Assembly (NCBI RefSeq): GCF_003700275.1 | Contig: NZ_RBRE01000093.1 | Span: 45,278-109,277 of the forward strand | Direction: 5' to 3' | DNA length: 64,000 bases | Origin: Pseudomonas cichorii | Lineage (GTDB): Bacteria > Pseudomonadota > Gammaproteobacteria > Pseudomonadales > Pseudomonadaceae | In this document: in pieces, positions 52,281-60,300 of the stretch | Layout of the letters: each line of letters begins with the position of its first letter | Position numbering within the stretch: the stretch's first letter is position 1 | Position numbers and translations under genes: made by a program | The notes under the pieces: generated by a model | What the model was told of the DNA's origin: nothing | Seen by the model: only the letters and a program-made list of their open reading frames with translations | Database searches by the model: none

Positions 52281-52545
52281 ATGAGCACCCTGTTTGATGT
52301 GGCCGAAATGCTGAAACAGGCATCGAGATGATGCTCGCTTGAGTCAGGATGCCCTGGCCAGTCGTGCCGGCGTATCACGTTCGACGGTGGCACGCATGGA
52401 AACGATGGCTAAAGGTGATATGAGCGTCTCGGCCCTTGTCCGGCTATTGGAAGCGGCCGGGTATGACTTAACGCTGGTGAAGGCCGGTCATGAACCCACG
52501 GTTGAGGATATCCTTGCCGAGCAGCGTTCCGGAGTGTCTGAATAA
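52281..52545 (+). pseudogene. Frameshifted XRE/HipB-like antitoxin
   Basis: ATG 52281 reads MSTLFDVAEMLKQASR and stops at 52331. One base out of phase, from about 52318, the protein continues ARLSQDALASRAGVSRSTVA, RMETMAKGDMSVSALVRLL, EAAGYDLTLVK and ends at 52545. Joined, the two parts make a complete single-HTH antitoxin of about 85 residues. A single-base indel near 52315-52320 breaks it. A re-start at TTG 52339 could give a 68-residue HTH product. Confidence 0.72.
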
Positions 52546-52547
52546 TA

Positions 52548-52619
52548 ATTCTAGACGTTCACGTCAGCGGTAAAACGGTCGCCCTCGCATTTGAACTCCC
52601 TCACACCTGTATGCCCTGA
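52548..52619 (+). pseudogene. Possible HipA N-terminal remnant
   Basis: Directly after the broken antitoxin, the frame ILDVHVSGKTVALAFELPHT resembles the N-terminal strand pair of HipA toxins, then stops at 52619. The rest of 52620-52940 shows no reading frame I recognise, so this appears to be a largely deleted hipA following its hipB. The short length makes the match weak. Confidence 0.35.
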
Positions 52620-52940
52620 TCAACGGCTCATGAAGTGGCTTTTGGCTATGTGGTTTTTGGTTGCGCGGATGTAAGCTTGAGCCTGTTGCATGGCGGGCCC
52701 GGGATGCCGATTTTACGATCCTTGGGTATCACTTGATTCAGTGAGTGCAAGCCCCCGGAGCTGCATTGATCGGTTCCATGAATGGGGTAATTGCTGGCTG
52801 CGTTACAGCAGATCACGAACGATTTTTACTCGGTAAGTATCGGGCGTGGGTACGCAAGATTTGGAGTAAAAGGCATAAGCTTATAGCCAAGGGTTCGCTT
52901 GCATTGATTTGCATACATTGACATTTAGCTATATGAGGAT
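52620..52940. other. Non-coding remnant region before the biosynthetic cluster
   Basis: About 320 bp with stops in all frames and no recognisable gene, probably debris of the preceding toxin-antitoxin locus plus the promoter of the ArsR-type gene. The last 80 bp are AT-rich (GCATTGATTTGCATACATTGACATTTAGCTATATG), consistent with a promoter for 52941; TTTGCATACATT and TTGACATTTAGCTATATG include a -35-like TTGACA. Confidence 0.4.
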
Positions 52941-53258
52941 ATGATGAGGCCACACGATAAATTTATAGATCAGTCCAAGGCGCTGGCGGGAGAGCCTAGA
53001 ATTCTGATTCTTCAATGGCTCAAGCATTCCCGTGAGCACTTCAGTCATCAAATTACGGGTGATCCCGCCTTGATAGGCGTGTGCGTAACATTGATTACTG
53101 AAAAGCTGGGCATGAGTCAGCCGACGGTGAGCAGGCACTTGGATTTACTGAAGCAGGCAGGTTTTCTGCGTGTGAAAAAAATTGGCAAGTGGGCGTTTTA
53201 TTCAAGAGATGAAACTGCAATCGATGAATACAAGGCTTGGCTGATAGAGCAGGTATAA
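52941..53258 (+). CDS. ArsR-type winged-helix regulator of the NRPS-PKS cluster
   Basis: 105 residues with a GAGG just before ATG 52941. Core HTH: QSKALAGEPRILILQWLKH then TEKLGMSQPTVSRHLDLLK and the wing GFLRVKKIGKWAFYSRDE. No metal-binding Cys pair is present in the recognition helix (the ELCVCDL motif of metal sensors is missing), so it probably senses something else. It is 22 bp upstream of the EamA exporter gene and on the same strand as the whole cluster, so it is the likely local regulator. Confidence 0.82.
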   Translation: MMRPHDKFIDQSKALAGEPRILILQWLKHSREHFSHQITGDPALIGVCVTLITEKLGMSQPTVSRHLDLLKQAGFLRVKKIGKWAFYSRDETAIDEYKAWLIEQV

Positions 53259-53280
53259 AAGATATTGGAGTTTAATCGGC

Positions 53281-54141
53281 ATGGATGGCGGTGTTTTTGG
53301 CGGGTTGATGGTTATGTTGTGCTGGGGGGTGTCAGACTTTATTCAAAGTTTGATGATCCGCCAGTTGGGCACTGCAAAAACAATGCTGGTTCGCAATATA
53401 TTCACTTTTGCGGTCGCCTCCTTTCTGGGGGCTTACCTGATTTTCACTCAGCAGTTAAGGTTCGACAGCAGTGCCGTTTTCATCATTACCTGTAGCTCGG
53501 CTGCCTACGTACTGGGTTACTATTGCTACATGCGTGGTTGTGAAATCGGGAATTTGACCCTGGTGTCCCCCATTGCTTCGACCTACAGCCTGGTCACTAT
53601 TCTTTTTTCCATCATTTTTCTGCAGGAACATTTGGTTCCCGCCGCCTGGTTTGCCGTCTCGATTATTTTTGTCGGCATAGTCATGACCTCCGGCAATATT
53701 TTCCGATCGCTACGCGGCGGTTCGCAAGGCTTTCTTCAGGCTGTCCTCGCAATGGTTGGTTTTGGGGTAGCCTTTTTTATTCTTGGTTTTTCCTCTAAAA
53801 CCCTCGATGTGACAAATGCGTTCTTTTATTCAGCATTAACACAGGCTGTTCTTTTCTCTTCACTGGCGCTGGCCAGAAATGGGAAGTTGCAAAAGGGGGA
53901 TCTCACACAGCACCGCTTCTTGATTTTTCTTGCTCATTCCCTGCTGGTAAATGCCGGTTGGGTGTTTTATATCTTTGCCTCCAAAGTGGGCGACCTTTCG
54001 CTGGTTACACCTATCAGCTCTGTATATTCCGGTGTCACTGTACTGCTGGCCATCGCGATCTATCGAGAAATAACAACCGTCGGCCAGAAGGTCGGGATAG
54101 GCGCAGTTCTTGTTGGCGTCTTCCTGCTCAGTTACAAATAA
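53281..54141 (+). CDS. EamA/DMT-family transporter of the NRPS-PKS cluster
   Basis: 286 residues, ten hydrophobic helices in two EamA repeats (MLCWGVSDFIQSLMIRQLG; CYMRGCEIGNLTLVSPIAST; second half SLVTPISSVYSGVTVLLAIA with IYREITTVGQKVGIGAVLVG). DMT transporters export amino acids, amines and quaternary ammonium compounds. Located between the regulator and the synthetase genes, it is a good candidate for export of the cluster product. The 138 bp after it could hold a second promoter. Confidence 0.85.
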   Translation: MDGGVFGGLMVMLCWGVSDFIQSLMIRQLGTAKTMLVRNIFTFAVASFLGAYLIFTQQLRFDSSAVFIITCSSAAYVLGYYCYMRGCEIGNLTLVSPIASTYSLVTILFSIIFLQEHLVPAAWFAVSIIFVGIVMTSGNIFRSLRGGSQGFLQAVLAMVGFGVAFFILGFSSKTLDVTNAFFYSALTQAVLFSSLALARNGKLQKGDLTQHRFLIFLAHSLLVNAGWVFYIFASKVGDLSLVTPISSVYSGVTVLLAIAIYREITTVGQKVGIGAVLVGVFLLSYK

Positions 54142-54279
54142 GCGAAAACTAGCCAGTCAACGTCACTTACTCAGTGATGGCTAATTGTTCTTGTGCTGAA
54201 TGTTTCAACTCGTCATTCAGCACTGCATGCATGACCATTTTAATTCTATGTACCGATCACGGTAGAAGGAGTTCTTGGA

Positions 54280-57200
54280 ATGATGCAGTCGAAAAAGCGC
54301 CATGTTGATTGTTCGTCCGCTTCACTGGATCTTGTCGCCCGGATCGATGCATGGGCGGCTCAGTGCCCTGAAAAGATAGCGATAATGTCTCAAGGGCAGC
54401 CGGTTACTTACGCGCAGCTTTCAAACCGAAGAAAAGCCCTCGCCAGGCGGCTCATCCAGGAGGGGTTTGGTGTTGGGAGCAAGCTGGGGATCTACTTGCC
54501 CAGAGAGCCTGACCTGATTGTGGCCTTGACGGCAGTTCTGTCGATAGGGGCCATTTTTGTTCCTCTCCCTCCAGACTCACCATTACAGCGTAATGAGCTG
54601 ATCTCCAGGCTGGCCAGCCTGGATGCCGTGATTAAATCCCAATCTGCCGATCTTTCCCGATGGCCTGTAGGCGCTTTCCTGGATATGGAGAGTGTCGACT
54701 GGAGTGATACCAAGCTGCCCTTTGAGCCGGTGATCGACGACCTTTCCCTTGCCTACATTCTGTTCACTTCAGGTTCGACGGGAGTCCCCAAGGGCGTAAT
54801 GGTCCGCAGGCAAAACCTCGCGTATTTCTTGTCTGCAATCAATGAGGTGGTCAGTTTCTCCGCATGGGGCGCGCTTGTATCCACGACGACCTATGGCTTT
54901 GATATTTCTATCCTGGAGTTTTTTCTGCCTCTTGCCCAGGGTGGAACCCTGTACCTGGCCAGTGAGCAACAAGCCAGAGACGGACAAGCTATCGCCAACC
55001 TGCTCGATCAATGTGACAGCGCTTTGTTTCAGGCCACCCCGGCCACCTGGCGGCTCTTGATCGAGGCCGGTTGGCCGCGTACCTGCGCCGTTGGAGCCTT
55101 GTGTGGTGGTGAAACATTGCCCACTGAGCTCGGCGAAAAAATCTTCCAGTTGTCACATGCGGCCTGGAATCTATATGGGCCGACAGAAACAACGATCTGG
55201 TCCTTCTTTCACAGGTTGCAAGCCAGCGACTTTGCAGGAACTGCGACAAGTGTACCCATAGGCCAGCCATTGCCGGGTACTCACTATCGATTGCATCCGT
55301 CAGATGACCCTTTAGCGCCCGAACTTGTTATCGAGGGGCCGGGGGTCAGTGCGGGCTATTTCAATCGGGACGATCTGACAGCGGAAAAATTTCAAGCAGC
55401 CGAAGCAAGCGGCGGCATTTTAGCCGCCTACTCTACCGGTGATCGGGTACGACGCCAGTCCGATAGCTCTCTGGTTTTCATCGGCAGAAAAGACCGGCAG
55501 CTGAAACTGAACGGTTACCGTATCGAGCCAGGAGAAGTTGAGTCTGCCCTGCATAAGTCCGGCCTCGTCAGCCAGTCGGTCGTCACCCTGGTGGAGCATA
55601 CTCCCGATGATCGCAGATTAACCGCTTACATCGTCCTGGACAGTAAAGTGCCCAGACAGGGTATTGCCGATAGCGGGGTCTGGCTCGACGTATGGGAAGC
55701 CGCTTATTTATCGGCAAGAAAAAATGAAGTCGCCAGTGCTGAAAGTGGTTACACCTCAAGCTTTACTGGCGAATTGATCCCGGATAGCGACTTGCGAGAG
55801 TGGGTGCAGGCGACGGCGTCTCGAGTCATGGCATTTTCGGATCGCTCGATACTGGATGTAGGTTGTGGCATCGGGATGACGGGAGCCGCGCTGCTGGAAA
55901 GAGGTGTTCGTCATTATGTGGGCTGCGATGCTTCCGAGGCGGCGATAGAGTCTGCGCGTTCACGTCTGGATCCGGTCGGCGGCGCTCGTTCATCATTTGC
56001 TGTGCTGAAAATGGCGGCTCATGAACTTGATGCTTTGGAGCAAGGGCCTTTCGATGTAGTGCTTCTGAACTCGGTCATTCAGTACTTCCCGGACATCGAC
56101 TACCTTGTCGATGTGCTTCAGAAAGCGTCCGGTCTCTGTAGAGAGGGCGGCGTTATTGTTATCGGCGATGTACCTTGTGCGTCGTTGAAACATATCCTGA
56201 GCGCCGCTGCGATCCAGACCCGGAAAAAGTTGAAGCGTGCACTTCCTGTGATTGGAGAAGGGGAGTTGTGGCTGGACCCTTTGCACGTCCGGCAAGTGGC
56301 ATACACGCTTGAGCGAGTCGTCAACGTAGAAACCGAGTTGCGGGCAGGACAAGGTAGCGATGAAATGACTCGCTATCGTTACGACGTGATCATACGGCTG
56401 GACACGGACACGCGAGTGACGTTGAAGCCCGCGCCACGTTTTTCGTATCGGCATGAGCGTCTCCGCGAGCCGGATTTGGGCCAATGGCTGGCATCGGCTC
56501 CTTCGGAGTTTGTGCTCTCAGGCGTTCCAAACGCCAGAATCAGTCTGGACCTGCAATTTTCTGAAAGTTCTTCTTCCGTCATATCAGACGATGCTTGTGA
56601 TCCTGAATACATCCGTCAGTGGGCTTCCAGGCATCACCGACAGGCCAGGATACGCTGGAGCGATAGTGTCGGAATGATGGACATCTTCGTGGGGCCGCCC
56701 GACAGCCTGGATCCCACGTTTGAGCCTCGACCTGCCAGCAGTAGTGTTCCTGTAGAGCAATCACCCATTCGGGAAGTCGAGGATATTGCCGTTCAGCAGG
56801 AGGTCATCGAGAGACTCAAGGAGTCCCTGCGCGTTCATGTGCCTTCTTACATGATTCCCGCTCATTTTGTTTTCCTGGAGCGTTTTCCGCTCACCTTCAA
56901 CGGCAAGCTGGATGTGGCAGCGCTTGAGCGCTTGGCGCCTCAGGCTCAATCCCCGGCATCGCAGGCCGACGATCCGCAGTTGTCGGTAAAACAGCGGATA
57001 ACGCGGATATGGTCCGACATTCTGATGACCACTTCAGTGCACCCAGAGAAAAGCTTCTTTGCGCAGGGAGGCTCTTCTCTGCTGATCGTCAATCTGACCA
57101 GAAAACTGAACGACGTCTTTGACCTGAGTCTTCAGGTTTCTGATTTGTTCGAGGAAAGCAGCGTCGATGCTCAGGTACGTCTGATAAACAAAAAACGGGG

Positions 57201-57303
57201 ATTGGACGACTCATCGTCATCGAATTCGCTCCCTCCATCCAGTGTGAACCGCAGGAACGCAGCCATTCAATCAGCGGCTCGTAAACGCCTCAAGCAGCTT
57301 TAG
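54280..57303 (+). CDS. NRPS loading module A-MT-PCP, predicted glycine-activating with embedded methyltransferase
   Basis: 1007 residues, no condensation domain, so it starts a chain. A domain: A3 FTSGSTGVPKG, A4 YGFDISILEFF, A5 NLYGPTETTIW, A7 YSTGDRV, A8 GRKDRQLKLNGYRIEPGE, A10 LTFNGKLDV with K876. Between A8 and A10 a class I SAM methyltransferase is inserted (DVGCGIGMTG, residues 526-535), as in N-methylating NRPS domains. The PCP carries S933 in AQGGSSLLI. My reading of the specificity pocket is D-I-L-Q-L-G-L-I-W-K, the glycine code. A C-terminal helix NAAIQSAARKRLKQL may dock to the PKS. AAGGAG precedes ATG 54280. Product on the carrier: N-methylated glycine, number of methyls unknown. 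Confidence 0.9.
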   Translation: MMQSKKRHVDCSSASLDLVARIDAWAAQCPEKIAIMSQGQPVTYAQLSNRRKALARRLIQEGFGVGSKLGIYLPREPDLIVALTAVLSIGAIFVPLPPDSPLQRNELISRLASLDAVIKSQSADLSRWPVGAFLDMESVDWSDTKLPFEPVIDDLSLAYILFTSGSTGVPKGVMVRRQNLAYFLSAINEVVSFSAWGALVSTTTYGFDISILEFFLPLAQGGTLYLASEQQARDGQAIANLLDQCDSALFQATPATWRLLIEAGWPRTCAVGALCGGETLPTELGEKIFQLSHAAWNLYGPTETTIWSFFHRLQASDFAGTATSVPIGQPLPGTHYRLHPSDDPLAPELVIEGPGVSAGYFNRDDLTAEKFQAAEASGGILAAYSTGDRVRRQSDSSLVFIGRKDRQLKLNGYRIEPGEVESALHKSGLVSQSVVTLVEHTPDDRRLTAYIVLDSKVPRQGIADSGVWLDVWEAAYLSARKNEVASAESGYTSSFTGELIPDSDLREWVQATASRVMAFSDRSILDVGCGIGMTGAALLERGVRHYVGCDASEAAIESARSRLDPVGGARSSFAVLKMAAHELDALEQGPFDVVLLNSVIQYFPDIDYLVDVLQKASGLCREGGVIVIGDVPCASLKHILSAAAIQTRKKLKRALPVIGEGELWLDPLHVRQVAYTLERVVNVETELRAGQGSDEMTRYRYDVIIRLDTDTRVTLKPAPRFSYRHERLREPDLGQWLASAPSEFVLSGVPNARISLDLQFSESSSSVISDDACDPEYIRQWASRHHRQARIRWSDSVGMMDIFVGPPDSLDPTFEPRPASSSVPVEQSPIREVEDIAVQQEVIERLKESLRVHVPSYMIPAHFVFLERFPLTFNGKLDVAALERLAPQAQSPASQADDPQLSVKQRITRIWSDILMTTSVHPEKSFFAQGGSSLLIVNLTRKLNDVFDLSLQVSDLFEESSVDAQVRLINKKRGLDDSSSSNSLPPSSVNRRNAAIQSAARKRLKQL

Positions 57304-57345
57304 GCGGCGTGTATCCAAGTCACTATCAGTTTTGGAGAGAACAGG

Positions 57346-60300
57346 ATGAGCGAAGTCAAATACCACGGAAATGAAATTGCGGTCATTTCGATGTCCTGCC
57401 GATTCCCGGGAGCCGACTCCATTGAACAATTCTGGGAAAACCTGACATCAGGGGAAGAATCCATCGAATCCGTTTCGCTGGGAGCCTTGCTGGAAGCTGG
57501 CGTTCCGGCTGAACGTGCCAACCGAGAAGACTACGTTGCCGCAGCGGCTCGTTTGAACAATGTTGATCGGTTCGACGCCGATTTTTTCGAGATGTCGGCG
57601 CGCGAGGCGGCGATTACCGACCCTCAGCATCGATTGCTGCTCGAGTGTGCCTGGGAAGCATTGGATGCTGCCGGGTTAAGCAAGGATCGCGAGGCATTGA
57701 ATATTGGTGTTTTCGCTGGTGGAGGCAGCAACGGGTATCTTCATGACAACGTGATGGGCGATGAGGATGCCAGCGAAACCGGGTTTCTGGACAGTAGTGC
57801 CGGTTTCATGAACTTGCTGGGTAACGACAAGGATTATCTGTCGACGCGAATTGCTTACAAGTTGGGGCTGCGTGGTCCCAGTCTAAACATCCAGACGGCG
57901 TGCTCGACTTCGCTGGTATCGATTCATATGGCTTGCCAAAGCCTGCTTCTGGGCGAGTGTGACGTTGCACTGGCAGGTGGCGTGACGGTTCTGGTTCCCC
58001 ATGGCGTGGGTTATGTCCATCAGGAAGGAATGATCCAGTCGCCGGATGGGCATTGCCGGGCTTTCGACTCATCCGCACAGGGCACGATCTTTGGCAGCGG
58101 TGCAGGTCTGGTCACTCTCAAAAGGCTTTGCGATGCGCTTGAAGCTGGCGATCCCATTCAGGCGGTGATCAAGGGCTCGGCCATCAATAACGATGGTTCG
58201 AGGAAAGTCAGCTTTGCTGCTCCCAGCTCCCAGGGACAAGCTCAGGTCATCGAGTGGGCTCTGGCGAATGCTGAGGTGAGCGCGGCGACTGTCGATTTCG
58301 TCGAGGCCCATGGAACAGGCACGCCTTTGGGCGACCCGATTGAGTTCAAGGCTCTGACGGATGTGTTTACCCAGCACGGTGCCGGTGCCAACAAGTGTGC
58401 ATTGGGTTCGGTAAAAACCAATATCGGCCATCTTATCGCCGCGGCTGGCGTCGCGGGCTTTATCAAGGCTGTACTGGCGCTCAAGCACCGGACTATTCCC
58501 GCGACCCTGCACTTCACCAACGCCAATAAAAACATCCATCTGGATGACAGTCCGTTCTTTATCAGCGCGCAAACGCTCCCGTGGCAATCCACTGATTCGC
58601 CTCGTCGTGCAGGCGTCAGTTCCTTTGGGGTGGGTGGGACGAACGCTCATGTAATTCTTGAAGAGGCTCCCCGGACACCGATTGATTCGTCGGGTAAGGC
58701 CGACGGTCCCGGTCTTCTGGCTCTTTGTGCAAAAGATCGAAAGGCTCTGACAGAGCTCATCAATCAGTACCGGGAAATGCTCGAACGTCCCTCGGCGTTG
58801 TCGTTGCGCGATATGTGCTACAGCGCTCGTGTCGGGCGGGCAGAATTCCCTTATCGATATGCCGCATCGGCCAGCCAGCCAGAAAACCTTCTCGCCAGAC
58901 TCCGTCAGGAAGAAAAGGATATTCACTGGGTCGACCCAGCCAGGGAGTCTGATCTGGTATTCGTATTCACCGGTCAGGGTGCGCAATTTCCTGACATGGG
59001 AAAAAACCTGTACGAGCACAACGAAGTATTCCGGGCATCCATTGATCGCTGTGACGCTATCGCACAAACCTGCATGGGGCGGTCACTGCTGTCGATACTT
59101 TTTCCTGCAGAGGGTGACGATGCCAGGCTCATCGATCAGACACGTTACGCGCAGCCTGCATTGTTTGCATTGGAGTATTCCCTTGCTCAGGTATGGCAGA
59201 GCTTTGGTGTCGTGCCCGATATTCTGCTCGGGCACAGCCTTGGGGAATTTGCAGCGGCCTGCGTAGCAGGTGTGTTCAGCCTGGAAGATGGTATGAGGCT
59301 GGTCGCCGAGCGGGGGCGTCTCATGCAGGCTCTTCCTCGGGATGGCGGAATGTCTGCCATCACACTGACGCATGACGAGGTAAAGACATTGTTGGCCCGG
59401 CATGTGATTGATTTGAGCATTGCCGCCATAAACGCTCCGAACAATCTGGTGGTTTCCGGTGCTCTGAGTGAGTTGGACAAACTCTATCCCGTGCTCGATG
59501 GCATGGGAGTCAAGTACACGCGGCTGAATGTTTCCCATGCGTTTCATTCTGAACTCATGGAGCCCATGCTGGCAGCCTTTGCCTCCGTACTGGAAGGTAT
59601 CAGCATGTCGGCGCCTCGCTATCCACTGGTCAGCAATGTCAGCGGGGAGATAGCGACAGAGCGTCTGGTAACGCCAGAGTACTGGCTTGATCATGTCCGT
59701 CAGCCTGTACGCTTCATGGCGTGTATCCAGAGCGCATTCAGGAAAGGCGGCAGGACTTTTCTGGAAATCGGGCCAAAAGCTGTGCTTTCGACAATTGGAG
59801 CGGCCTGTCTGAATTCTGATGACGCCGACCAGACCTCCTGGATAACGAGTCTGAGCAGCAAGGTGGCTGATCGCGAGCAAATACTCGCCAGTGCCGGGCT
59901 CTTGTTCGAGGCAGGGATCGAACTGGATTGGCACACTCTTCTCGAGGGCGCGACGTCGACACGTGTAAATACCCCCGGTTACCCGTTCCAGCGGGCACAG
60001 CATTGGGTCGGTCCTCGCGTTTTGGCAAAGCCACAGTGGACGACAGCCGTGGATTGGGTGGAATACCCATTCAAGGCACCGGAAGCCCATAACGATCAAC
60101 AACTGCCTGGCGTCTGGTTGTTCATTGGCGGGACGCGAGAGCTCGTCAAGAGCATTCACCAAGGACTGTCAGACAGTGACGAGCATTTGGTTCATGCCAT
60201 GTTCGCGACCGATTGTCGGCGGGTTTCTTCGCATGTCTGGCACATCAGGCCCGATTCGTCCTCGGATATCCACGAGGTATTTCAATCTCTGCCAGCGTCT

